From: an uncultured Maribacter sp.
GTDB taxonomy: Bacteria > Bacteroidota > Bacteroidia > Flavobacteriales > Flavobacteriaceae
NCBI RefSeq assembly: GCF_947495965.1
Contig: NZ_CANMBB010000006.1
Coordinates: 1-64,000 of the forward strand
DNA length: 64,000 nucleotides
Reading direction: 5' to 3'
The translations under genes were made by a program, and so were the position numbers. Below the pieces are notes generated by a model. That model was given only the letters and a program-made list of their open reading frames with translations. It was not told where the DNA came from and searched no databases. Position 1 is the stretch's first letter; every line of letters starts with the position of its first letter. Shown in pieces: positions 9,586 through 18,440 of the stretch.

Positions 9586-11067
9586 ATGGAAAATTTGAAA
9601 TTTAGAAGGCAGTTTTTACTAACAACAAAATCTATCTCTTCTCTGGAATCTTGGGGAAATTTATCTCTTGGGAAGCATGTATTGTATACCCATCCCGATT
9701 TGATGAGATTTCATGTGAAAGAGGATACTGTTGAAGTAGTTTTATTAGGTCATATTTTAGACCCTAAAAATCATGAGCTTAGTGAAATTGATATTTTAAA
9801 TAAAATAGTAGCAAAAGCAACGACAGATGCAATTGCTAATATACTGTATGGCTTGTCTGGACGGTTTGTATTAATTATTAAAAAAGTAGATGGCATGCTA
9901 TTTTTTAACGATGCTTGTGGTTTGCGTTCTTTTTTTTATACAAAATTTGAAGATGAACTTCAAGTTGCATCACAGCCATTATTGCTAAAATTAGCAGTCG
10001 GGGATATAGTTTCTAAAAAAAAGCGATACTACAGTTTTTATGAATCGGACTATGGAAAAAATAGTAAAGAAAATTGGTTTCCGAGTGGTACCTCCCTATA
10101 TGAAAATGTGTATCATTTGGTCCCTAATCATTATTTAGATTCTAACACGTTACAACAAAACCGTTATTGGCCTATAAAAGAACATACTTTAAATGATTAT
10201 GACAGTTCGTTAGAAAAATTCAGTTCTTTATTACAAAATATACTTATTGGTGGGAGTAAAAAGTACAAATTAGCCCTAGGGGTTACCGCAGGCTTTGATA
10301 GTCGAATTATCTTAAGTGCTAGTAAAACAGTAAAAAAAAATATGCTGTTCTATACCTTGAAGTATAGGAATATGACGAATAAATCTAGAGATATTAAAGT
10401 TCCTAGCAAGTTAAATAAAATTATGCATTTTAATCATCAGGTAATGAATTGTCAGATACCTGTAGATCCTGAATTCGCTAAAATTTATGAACAAAATAGC
10501 GATATGGCTCATTTAGACGATTGGGGATTTATTGCATATGGGATATCGCAAAATTTACCAGAGGGTAGTATGGCTATAAAAGGAAGTTGTTCCGAAACGG
10601 GTCGTTGTTATTTTTATAAATCTGGGAAGCACCCAAAAATAAACTCAGGTGCAGATATGCTCGAGTACAATCCTAGTTGGAAAGGCATTCCTTTTATTGA
10701 AAAACGTATGAACAATTGGTTTAATGAAGTGAAAGATTCTAAAGTAAATTTAGGCTATCCAGTATTAGATCTTTTTCATTGGGAAGTGAGTACTGGTAGT
10801 TGGCAAACTCAAAACCAATTAGAGTGGGATATTGTTCATGAAACTTTTACTCCTTTTAATAATCGAGAACTCTTGGATACCATGCTTAGAATTGATCCTA
10901 AATACCGCTCAAAGCCCAATAAATATCAATTATATCGCGATACCATTAACAAATTTTGGCCTGAGGTGTTATCTCAACCAATAAATCCACCTTCAACTAA
11001 CGAATGGATTAAGAACACTATAAAAACAGTATTAGCGAAATTAGGTGTAGAAAAATACAATCATTAA
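9586..11067 (+). CDS. Asparagine-synthase-like protein in polysaccharide locus
   Basis: This is a 493-residue protein from the ATG at 9586 (a TTG two codons earlier is possible). The second half resembles the ATP-pyrophosphatase domain of asparagine synthetases: ALGVTAGFDSRIILSA (about residues 230-245) aligns with the SGGxDS loop, but the two glycines and first serine are changed. The N-terminal region (FVLIIKKVDGMLFFNDACGLRSFFY) looks like the glutaminase fold, yet the protein has no Cys at position 2, so glutamine hydrolysis is unlikely. Relatives occur in capsule and O-antigen loci and may amidate uronic acids or act as ATP-dependent ligases; the reaction is not known here. Confidence 0.65.
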   Translation: MENLKFRRQFLLTTKSISSLESWGNLSLGKHVLYTHPDLMRFHVKEDTVEVVLLGHILDPKNHELSEIDILNKIVAKATTDAIANILYGLSGRFVLIIKKVDGMLFFNDACGLRSFFYTKFEDELQVASQPLLLKLAVGDIVSKKKRYYSFYESDYGKNSKENWFPSGTSLYENVYHLVPNHYLDSNTLQQNRYWPIKEHTLNDYDSSLEKFSSLLQNILIGGSKKYKLALGVTAGFDSRIILSASKTVKKNMLFYTLKYRNMTNKSRDIKVPSKLNKIMHFNHQVMNCQIPVDPEFAKIYEQNSDMAHLDDWGFIAYGISQNLPEGSMAIKGSCSETGRCYFYKSGKHPKINSGADMLEYNPSWKGIPFIEKRMNNWFNEVKDSKVNLGYPVLDLFHWEVSTGSWQTQNQLEWDIVHETFTPFNNRELLDTMLRIDPKYRSKPNKYQLYRDTINKFWPEVLSQPINPPSTNEWIKNTIKTVLAKLGVEKYNH

Positions 11068-11110
11068 TTATAGAATAGATTTTTTTAATTAATTAGATTC
11101 TTGATTACCA

Positions 11111-12016
11111 ATGTTATTAGCTCCTATAGCACTTTTTACATTTAAAAAATTAGAGCCTCTAAAAGCCACAGTAGCTGCTTTAAAAAAAAATAAACTAGCA
11201 CAGTACTCAGAGTTGGTGATATATTCTGATGCACCAATACATGTAAATGATATTGAGCGAGTTAATATGGTTCGAGCTTATTTAAAGACCATTACAGGTT
11301 TTAAAAAGGTAACAATAAATTTAGCAACTGTAAATAAAGGGTTGGCAAATGCTATAATCGAAGGAGTTTCAGATTTATTGGAACAACATGAAACCGTAAT
11401 TGTAATGGAAGATGACCTACTATGCAGTACAAATTTTTTAGCATATATGAATGCCGCACTTAACTTTTACAAAAATGACCCAAAAGTATTTTCAATTGCA
11501 GGGTATTCTCCTCCAATAAGCGAATCCAAAAACTATGAATATGACATCTATTTTTCCAAAAGAGCCAGTTCATGGGGTTGGGCCACCTATAAATCTCAAT
11601 GGAAAAAAGTAGATTGGCAAGTAAATGACTATAGCCATTTTAAACATGATGATAATGCGAAAAAAGCGTTCAATCGTATGGGGTCTGATTTGACAGGTAT
11701 GTTAAAAAAACAAATGAAAGGTAAAATAGATTCTTGGGCTATTCGTTGGTGTTTTCATCAGTTTAAAAATGAATTGTTCACAGTCTTCCCAACAAAATCT
11801 AAAATAATAAATATAGGCTTTATAAAAGGAGCTACCCATACAAAAGGAAAAAGCCAAAATCTAAGATTTACGACACCTTTAGATGTAACCAATACCATGA
11901 ACTTTAGATTTAAACCTGATGTTATTATGGAAAAACAGTTTATTAATGATTTTATAAAGCCATATCGTCTTACTACTCGTTTGAAGTATAAAATTAGAAC
12001 TCTATTCAATCTATAA
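11111..12016 (+). CDS. GNT-I-like glycosyltransferase (copy 1)
   Basis: A 301-residue GT-A enzyme. PIALFTFKKLEPLKATVAAL opens the nucleotide-binding fold. VIVMEDDLL places EDD at residues 100-102, the metal-binding triplet typical of the GNT-I (GT13)-like group rather than DxD. KRASSWGWATYKSQW and IDSWAIRWCFHQF are the conserved acceptor-side blocks. It is clearly paralogous to the product at 13250, with matching blocks along the whole length. It probably transfers a sugar (GlcNAc-like donor is only inference) to the repeat unit in the cytoplasm. It is followed 51 bases later by a GT4 gene. Confidence 0.78.
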   Translation: MLLAPIALFTFKKLEPLKATVAALKKNKLAQYSELVIYSDAPIHVNDIERVNMVRAYLKTITGFKKVTINLATVNKGLANAIIEGVSDLLEQHETVIVMEDDLLCSTNFLAYMNAALNFYKNDPKVFSIAGYSPPISESKNYEYDIYFSKRASSWGWATYKSQWKKVDWQVNDYSHFKHDDNAKKAFNRMGSDLTGMLKKQMKGKIDSWAIRWCFHQFKNELFTVFPTKSKIINIGFIKGATHTKGKSQNLRFTTPLDVTNTMNFRFKPDVIMEKQFINDFIKPYRLTTRLKYKIRTLFNL

Positions 12017-12067
12017 TAGTTACATTAGTGAACAATATTGTACTATAAATAGATGATTTAATAAAAA

Positions 12068-13228
12068 ATGTTACAAGATAAAATTTCTCATCAGCAATAT
12101 GAACAAGAAGGTAAACCAAAAATATTGTTCATTTTACATATTCCTCCCCCAATTTATGGTGCAGCACTTGTAGGTAAATTTATTAAAGATAGTTTATTGA
12201 TAAATACTAAGGTTGACGCTGATTATATTAACTTGACCTCATCGTTTAACCTAAATCAAATTGGAAAGGGAGGCTTAGCAAAATTTAAAGTCATTTATAA
12301 AATTTTTAAGGAGGTTTTGATTGCTTTAAGGTCTAAAAAATATGATTGCTATTACATGACATTAACTGCTAAGGGAGCTGGTTTTTATAAAGATTTTTTA
12401 ATTATTTTATTGTTAAAACTAAACAGATGTAAAATAATCTATCATTTTCATAACAAAGGAGTGGCAGAAAATAGTAAAAAATGGTACAATCATTTTTTAT
12501 ATAAAATTGCTTTTAATAATGTAAAGTGTATTTTGTTGGCTCCCAATCTTTATCAAGATATTAAACGGTATGTGTCAATAAATCATGTGTTTATTTGTAA
12601 TAATGGAATTCCAAAAATGACCCCTGACACAGTTTTAAACTTGCATAATAAGGAAGTATGTAAATTCTTATTTCTATCAAATATGATGGAAGAGAAAGGA
12701 GTTTTTGAATTATTAGAAGCATGTAAAATACTAAAAGACAAAAATTTAAATTTTAATTGTGTTTTTGTTGGAGCTTGGACAGATATTAATGAAACTCTTT
12801 TTTTGAAAAAAGTCAAATCATTAGGTCTAATGCAAAATGTATGTGTACACGGTAAGAAGTATAACGCGGAGAGAATCTCTTATTTACAAGATGCTGATGT
12901 TATTGTATTACCCACCTATTATCATAATGAATGTTTTCCACTGGTTTTGCTGGAAGCAATGCAATTTGGTCTTCCTGTAATATCAACCCCAGAAGGCGCT
13001 ATATCAGAAATAGTAGTAGAGGGGAAAACGGGTTTTTTAACACCGCAAAAAGAACCAAAAGCACTTGCAGAAGCTATGGAATATTTATTGACTCATCCTA
13101 CTGAACGCATCACTATGGGTAAAGAAGGTAAAAAAAGATATGAAAAGCATTATACTATTGATACTTTTGAACAACGCATGCTAGAAATCCTAAAGGCAAC
13201 AATAAAAAGTAAAAACTCTGGTGCTTGA
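12068..13228 (+). CDS. Glycosyltransferase family 4 (second)
   Basis: This is a 386-residue GT-B enzyme. The N-terminal part has HIPPPIYGAALVGKFIKDSL, the acceptor-domain signature of many capsule GT4 proteins. The donor domain has FLSNMMEEKGVFELLEA and NECFPLVLLEAMQFGLPVIST, which contains an intact EX7E. It sits between the two GNT-I-like paralogues, with 21 bases to the next gene, so all three are probably co-translated. The sugar is unknown. Confidence 0.87.
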   Translation: MLQDKISHQQYEQEGKPKILFILHIPPPIYGAALVGKFIKDSLLINTKVDADYINLTSSFNLNQIGKGGLAKFKVIYKIFKEVLIALRSKKYDCYYMTLTAKGAGFYKDFLIILLLKLNRCKIIYHFHNKGVAENSKKWYNHFLYKIAFNNVKCILLAPNLYQDIKRYVSINHVFICNNGIPKMTPDTVLNLHNKEVCKFLFLSNMMEEKGVFELLEACKILKDKNLNFNCVFVGAWTDINETLFLKKVKSLGLMQNVCVHGKKYNAERISYLQDADVIVLPTYYHNECFPLVLLEAMQFGLPVISTPEGAISEIVVEGKTGFLTPQKEPKALAEAMEYLLTHPTERITMGKEGKKRYEKHYTIDTFEQRMLEILKATIKSKNSGA

Positions 13229-13249
13229 TTAAATGAAAAATAAAATCGA

Positions 13250-14161
13250 ATGACTAATACATATCCAATACTATTATTTACATACAAAAGACTAGAGGTT
13301 TTAAAAAAAACAATCACGGCACTTCAAAAAAATGAATTGGCAAAGGATTCTGATTTATTTATTTTTTCAGATGGGCCAAAAAATTCAAAAGACGAAATAC
13401 AAATTAGCAAGATAAGAACCTATTTAAAAACGATAGATGGATTTAAGAATGTGCATATTTCTGCTTCCATAGACAATAAAGGTTTAGCCAATTCTATTAT
13501 TGATGGAGTAAGTAGCATATTGAAATTAGCAGATAGTGTAATAGTTTTGGAAGATGATTTACTAACAACTCCAAATTTTTTGGCATACATGAATAATGCA
13601 TTAAATACATACAAAAACAGTGATCGAGTTTTCTCAATTTCTGGCTATGCATTTGATTTGCGACATGGAGATACTAATCCCAATAGCAGTTATTTTTTAA
13701 ACAGAGGATGGTCTTGGGGTTGGGCAACCTGGAGAGATCGTTGGGATAAAGTAGATTGGGATGTGACTACTTATCCTGAGTTTGTTAAAGATAAAAAGCA
13801 AAGAAAGATATTTGCAAAAGGTGGTTCCGATTTAAATGCGATGTTAGATAAACAAATGAGTGGTAAATTAGACTCGTGGGCCATTCGCTGGTTTTATCAC
13901 CAATTTAAAATAAATGGTTTAACCTTATACCCATTAGGATCTAAAATTTATAATGATGGATTTGATGAATTTGCAACTCATACAAACGGTTCTGAAAAAA
14001 GATATATTCCATTTTTAGATACGGAGCATTCCTTGAAATTTAATTTTCCAGCTAAAGCTGAAATTCACAAAGGATATCAAAAAAAATTTCAAAATAAAAT
14101 GGGTATCGTGGCACGAATCCGTTCAAAAATTGAAACATTGTTGTTAAAAAATAAGTTATGA
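13250..14161 (+). CDS. GNT-I-like glycosyltransferase (copy 2)
   Basis: This 303-residue paralogue of the product at 11111 has PILLFTYKRLEVLKKTITAL at the N-terminus, EDD at residues 101-103 (VIVLEDDLLTTPNFLAYMNN), NRGWSWGWATWRDRWDKVDW, and LDSWAIRWFYHQF. Its stop codon overlaps the ATG of the next gene (ATGA at 14158-14161), a sign of translational coupling with the acyltransferase. The two copies probably add related sugars at different positions, or arose by a recent duplication and then split specificity. Confidence 0.8.
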   Translation: MTNTYPILLFTYKRLEVLKKTITALQKNELAKDSDLFIFSDGPKNSKDEIQISKIRTYLKTIDGFKNVHISASIDNKGLANSIIDGVSSILKLADSVIVLEDDLLTTPNFLAYMNNALNTYKNSDRVFSISGYAFDLRHGDTNPNSSYFLNRGWSWGWATWRDRWDKVDWDVTTYPEFVKDKKQRKIFAKGGSDLNAMLDKQMSGKLDSWAIRWFYHQFKINGLTLYPLGSKIYNDGFDEFATHTNGSEKRYIPFLDTEHSLKFNFPAKAEIHKGYQKKFQNKMGIVARIRSKIETLLLKNKL

Positions 14162-14748
14162 TAAAAGATTGTCTTAGAAAACTACGCTTTTATTACCTTC
14201 GGAAAGTAAAATGGCGTGCTTATACTATTGGTAAAAATATGTACCTAGGATTAAGGGTGAATTTATGGGCCAGACAAACACTGGTAATAGGTGATAACTT
14301 TTATATGGGAAGAGATTCTCAAATTGAAACAGACTGTGTAATAGGCGATAATGTAATTTTTGCGAATAAATCTGCAGTTGTTGGCAAATACGACCATCAT
14401 TATCAGCAATTGGGTGCTCCCATTCGAATGGCTTCCAGAATTAGAGATAAACATTACAAATGGAAAGGGATTAAACAAATAACCATCATCGAAGATGATG
14501 TTTGGGTTGGTTATGGAGCTATTATTATGAGTGGTGTGATTATTAAAAAAGGAACTATTATTGCTGCAGGTTCAGTAGTTACAAAAAATACAGAAACATA
14601 TAGTATTTATGGAGGCAATCCTGCCAAGAAAATTGCAGCGCGTTTTAATTCTGAAGAAGATTTGCAAAAGCATAAGACTCTGGAACTAGATTTTCTTAAA
14701 AAACATGCGTCTTATAAAGGGGTTTTAGGCATACCTAATGATAATTAG
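14158..14748 (+). CDS. Left-handed beta-helix acyltransferase (second)
   Basis: A 196-residue hexapeptide-repeat protein. Repeats run from about VNLWARQTLVIGDNFYMG through VWVGYGAIIMSGVIIKKG, and the domain closes with YSIYGGNPAKKIAARF. His residues in KYDHHYQQLG (about 75-84) could supply the catalytic base of the O-acetyltransferase family. It overlaps the preceding GNT-I-like gene by 4 bases. The role is probably acetylation of a sugar hydroxyl or amine in the same repeat unit. Confidence 0.8.
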   Translation: MIKDCLRKLRFYYLRKVKWRAYTIGKNMYLGLRVNLWARQTLVIGDNFYMGRDSQIETDCVIGDNVIFANKSAVVGKYDHHYQQLGAPIRMASRIRDKHYKWKGIKQITIIEDDVWVGYGAIIMSGVIIKKGTIIAAGSVVTKNTETYSIYGGNPAKKIAARFNSEEDLQKHKTLELDFLKKHASYKGVLGIPNDN

Positions 14749-14847
14749 GTAATAGTAATAGGAGACTATACTGCAATAGTTTTAGCAAAATTTAATTCCA
14801 TAATAAGAATCCGATTAGACTATTTATTCTCAAAAATGTTATAAAAT

Positions 14848-15576
14848 ATGACTAAATTTTCGACGCTTAAATGTATGGGCTATACCATTTTTGCAGACAA
14901 CTTAAATTCTATTTTCTTAAAAAAGAAGATGGTCATCAATACAATTAATCAATATTCCTATTGTATTGCTGAAAAAGACCTTCAATTTAAAAAGGCTTTA
15001 CAGGAATCCGATGCACTTTTGCCCGACGGAGTAGGCATTGTAATAGCTGCGAAATGGTTATTAGGAAAAAGTATAAAAAAAATAGCTGGGGAAGATTTAC
15101 ATTCCTTTCTCTTGAAGCAGTTAAATGAGCAAAGCGGATCTTGCTTTTATATGGGAGCATCTAATAATACCTTGCAAAAAATAAAACAGAGAATTAAAAA
15201 AGAATATCCAAATATAAGAGTTGGAAGCTATTCTCCACCATTTAAAAAAGAATTTACCCAGAAAGATAATAATGAAATCATTACTACGGTAAATGCATTT
15301 GAACCCGATGTTCTCTTTGTAGGCATGACAGCCCCAAAGCAAGAAAAATGGAGTTTAAAACATAAAGATACTCTGAAAGTAAATGGTCCAATATGTGCAA
15401 TAGGAGCTGTTTTTGATTTTTATGCAGGTACTGTCTCTAGACCTAGTAGGGCTTGGCAAAAATTGGGACTTGAATGGTTTGGTAGACTGCTGAAAGAGCC
15501 CAAACGAATGTGGAAACGTTATATATTTTATGGGATAATTTTTGTTAGATACTTAATTAAAGAAAAAGTAAAATAA
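14848..15576 (+). CDS. WecG/TagA/CpsF-family glycosyltransferase (GT26)
   Basis: This 242-residue protein is of normal family size. LLPDGVGIVIAAKWL carries the presumed catalytic Asp at residue 60. IAGEDL and LFVGMTAPKQEKW are the other two family signatures, and IGAVFDFYAGTVSRPSRAWQKLGLEW completes the domain. Known members use UDP-ManNAc(A) or related donors to add an early sugar onto a lipid-linked first sugar. This suggests an N-acetylmannosamine-type residue near the reducing end, which is inference. Confidence 0.9.
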   Translation: MTKFSTLKCMGYTIFADNLNSIFLKKKMVINTINQYSYCIAEKDLQFKKALQESDALLPDGVGIVIAAKWLLGKSIKKIAGEDLHSFLLKQLNEQSGSCFYMGASNNTLQKIKQRIKKEYPNIRVGSYSPPFKKEFTQKDNNEIITTVNAFEPDVLFVGMTAPKQEKWSLKHKDTLKVNGPICAIGAVFDFYAGTVSRPSRAWQKLGLEWFGRLLKEPKRMWKRYIFYGIIFVRYLIKEKVK

Positions 15577-15737
15577 TAGATTGAGCATCTGCAACTAAAG
15601 TAAATGTATAGAATTAATTATGTATACCAACGTTTTATTTTAAAAAAACAGGCCTTATAATGTAGCATATTGTGCATTTTTTTTACCTTGGTAAATGAAG
15701 CGAAAACACACTAAGAATATATAAAAAAATAGAATAA

Positions 15738-15754
15738 TTGTACATTCTGTACAA
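15738..15754. promoter_or_regulatory. Dyad-symmetric site upstream of the tyrosine-kinase gene
   Basis: TTGTACA-TTC-TGTACAA is a perfect 7-bp inverted repeat 41 bases before the ATG at 15796, in an otherwise AT-rich 219-base gap. It could be an operator. It is too short to be a strong terminator and is not followed by a T-run on the plus strand. Confidence 0.3.
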
Positions 15755-15795
15755 AAAAAATAAGGAGAGTCTATTCTCAAAATTATAAAGTACTA

Positions 15796-18150
15796 ATGAC
15801 TAAAGAAAAATACAAATACCTACCAGTAGTAGAAGATTACAATGAGCTAAATCTGCGTGAAACCTTGGATAAATATAAACAATATTGGCCGTGGTTTCTT
15901 GGGGTAACTTTTTTGTTTTTATTATTGTCTTTTGTATATATAAAATATGCACCTAAACACTTTACAAGTGTTGCTAGTATAATTGTAAAAGATGAGGAAA
16001 GCGCAGGAAATTCTAAAACCTCTAATGGTTTTGAAGTGAACCTTTTAAGTGGTTTAAGTGCAAATAGTATGGCGAATGAGTTAGGGCTGTTAACCTCTAA
16101 ACGATTAACGCTAAACACTGTTAAAGCCTTAAATTTAAATGTACAGTATATAGATTACAATAATTTTGTTCCTCAACCACTCTATAATAATAGTCCCATA
16201 AAAGTTCAAATATTACGTATAGATGATACTAAATTAAAGCAAGTCATAAAACAAGAAAATAACATCTTTAGAGTAAAAAATTTAGGGGCTAATGGTCTGG
16301 AATTGATTAATGAAACTACAGAAAAAATATTTAAGGCCGAATTAAATACGCCCATCGAATTTAATTTTGCCGATTTTGTGATAACAAGTACTTTTAATGA
16401 TAGAATTGTAGCAGAAGAATGGACAGAAGTTCTTATTAAGTTTGTTACTATAGAAAGTGTTGCAGCTGAGTACAATAGGGCATTAGAAGTAGAGCTTTTA
16501 GATGATCAATCTACCTTAATCCAATTAAAAATAAAAGACAGAGTTCCAAAAAAAGCAGAAGATATTTTAAATCAATTGATTTTTGAGTATAACAAAGAGG
16601 CTATTGAAGATAAAAACCTTATCGCTAAAAATACGGCCGACTTTATTGATGAACGTTTAAGCATAATTAACAATGAATTAGATTCCGTAGAATCCGGAAA
16701 AGAATCTTATAAAGAAGTAAATCGATTAACGGATATGGGGGCAGAATCTCAAATGATGATTGAGAATGTTAGTCAATATAATCAACAGCGGCAAGAGGTA
16801 GAAACTCAGTTAGAAGTAACAAGTTCTATGCTAAGTTATATGGATTCAAATAAAGCGAATTTATTGCCAGCAAATTTAGGATTGGAATCTAATACTAGTG
16901 AATTTGTAAATGATTATAACGATTTAATATTGGAAAGAAATCGTCTCTTATCTGGATCTACAGAAAAAAACCCTTTGGTAGTTCGTTTAGACGAACAAAT
17001 TGATAGATTAAAGAGTAATGTAAAACAGAGTCTAATTTCGCAACGTCGAAACTTAAAGATTAATCAAGAAAATTTACGTAAAAGAGCAGGAGTTATTGGT
17101 TCACAAATTGCTAGAGTTCCAGGTCAAGAGCGTCAAGTAAGAGGTATAGAACGACAACAAAATATAAAAGAATCTCTTTATCTGTATTTATTGCAAAAAA
17201 GAGAGGAGAATACTTTAGAGTTATCGGTTACTGCTCCTAAGGCTAAAATTGTGGATAGTGCTTATAGTTCTGAAGGAGTAATTAACCCAAGTCCTAAGGT
17301 TGTACTAGGTATTGCAATAATATTAGGATTTTTACTTCCTTTTTTAGTTATTCGTAGCAAGGAGCTCTTAAATGATAAGATTCAAGGAAAGGATGATTTA
17401 GAAAAGATATCCAACTCAATACCAATATTAGGTGAGTTGCCTAATATTGGGAAAAAAGATGCCGAATTAATTAAGGAAAATGATCGTTCAGTACTTGCAG
17501 AAGCCTTCAGGATTCTATCTGCTAATTTACAATATTTAACCTTATATAATAAAGAACGCAATGGCGGGCTGTCTATTTTTGTGACCTCTACAATACAAGG
17601 AGAGGGTAAGACTTTTGTAGCAACTAATATGGCTATTACCTTGGCATTGACAGGAAAAAAAGTTGTATTAGTGGGCGGCGATTTAAGAAACCCTCAATTA
17701 CAACGTTACCAAAAAAACTTAAGTAATGTTTTAGGGGTAAGTGATTATCTAGTTAATTATAAACAAAAACTAAGTCACTTGTTTCAGCAAACAGATTTAA
17801 ATGAAAATTTAACAATTTTACCCTCTGGATCTATCCCGCCAAACCCTGCTGAATTGTTACAATCAAATCGATTAGGTACTATGTTTGCTGAATTGGAAGA
17901 AGATTTTGATTATATAGTAGTAGACACAGCTCCGGCTCTGCTTATAGCAGATACTTTTTTAATTAATAAATATGCGGCATTGACACTGTATGTTACACGA
18001 GCGGGTTATACCAAACGAAAATTAATGGACTTTGCTATTGAAGCAAAGGAAGCAGGAAAACTAAATCACTTGAGTTTAGTCTTGAATGATGTTCCTCATA
18101 CCAATTTAGGATATGGAAGTAAGTATGGCTATACTTACCAAGGCGAATAA
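15796..18150 (+). CDS. Polysaccharide co-polymerase / tyrosine autokinase (Wzz-Wzc type)
   Basis: This is a 784-residue inner-membrane protein. A first membrane segment lies at about 32-52, a periplasmic Wzz domain with coiled coil and GNVR-like region follows (about 55-490), then a second membrane segment (VVLGIAIILGFLLPFLVI). The cytoplasmic BY-kinase has Walker A GEGKT at 602-606, a Walker A' VVLVGGDLRNP (about 623-633) in which the first Asp is Gly, and Walker B DYIVVDTAP (705-713). It ends in a Tyr cluster (Y773, Y777, Y779, Y781) for autophosphorylation. It controls chain length and export of the polymer made by the genes upstream. No phosphatase (Wzb) or export channel (Wza) gene is adjacent. 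Confidence 0.93.
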   Translation: MTKEKYKYLPVVEDYNELNLRETLDKYKQYWPWFLGVTFLFLLLSFVYIKYAPKHFTSVASIIVKDEESAGNSKTSNGFEVNLLSGLSANSMANELGLLTSKRLTLNTVKALNLNVQYIDYNNFVPQPLYNNSPIKVQILRIDDTKLKQVIKQENNIFRVKNLGANGLELINETTEKIFKAELNTPIEFNFADFVITSTFNDRIVAEEWTEVLIKFVTIESVAAEYNRALEVELLDDQSTLIQLKIKDRVPKKAEDILNQLIFEYNKEAIEDKNLIAKNTADFIDERLSIINNELDSVESGKESYKEVNRLTDMGAESQMMIENVSQYNQQRQEVETQLEVTSSMLSYMDSNKANLLPANLGLESNTSEFVNDYNDLILERNRLLSGSTEKNPLVVRLDEQIDRLKSNVKQSLISQRRNLKINQENLRKRAGVIGSQIARVPGQERQVRGIERQQNIKESLYLYLLQKREENTLELSVTAPKAKIVDSAYSSEGVINPSPKVVLGIAIILGFLLPFLVIRSKELLNDKIQGKDDLEKISNSIPILGELPNIGKKDAELIKENDRSVLAEAFRILSANLQYLTLYNKERNGGLSIFVTSTIQGEGKTFVATNMAITLALTGKKVVLVGGDLRNPQLQRYQKNLSNVLGVSDYLVNYKQKLSHLFQQTDLNENLTILPSGSIPPNPAELLQSNRLGTMFAELEEDFDYIVVDTAPALLIADTFLINKYAALTLYVTRAGYTKRKLMDFAIEAKEAGKLNHLSLVLNDVPHTNLGYGSKYGYTYQGE

Positions 18151-18440
18151 ATTAGGATTAATAGCACATCATTTTTTTAAAATATTAAAGACTAACTTTT
18201 TTTATTTAATCAACTTGGCTAAAGAGCTGCAATGATGTTTGTATACAATTTCAATATTAAAATTTCCATCAACTATTAAACTTATTTGTGATTTTCGCAA
18301 AATAAAATCAACAAAAATATATGTTTTAAGATTACATAACGTTTAAATCCAGGGATTCAATGTATTTCATCGAATAAATCTATCATTATAGCTTTAAAAT
18401 TAAAATAATTGATATGTTTATATTCCCAAATGTTAAACCT

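Noticed and set aside
17653-17700. Loss of kinase function because the first Asp of Walker A' is Gly
   Set aside because: To my knowledge substitutions at this position are common in Bacteroidota BY-kinases, and Walker A, Walker B and the Tyr cluster are intact.
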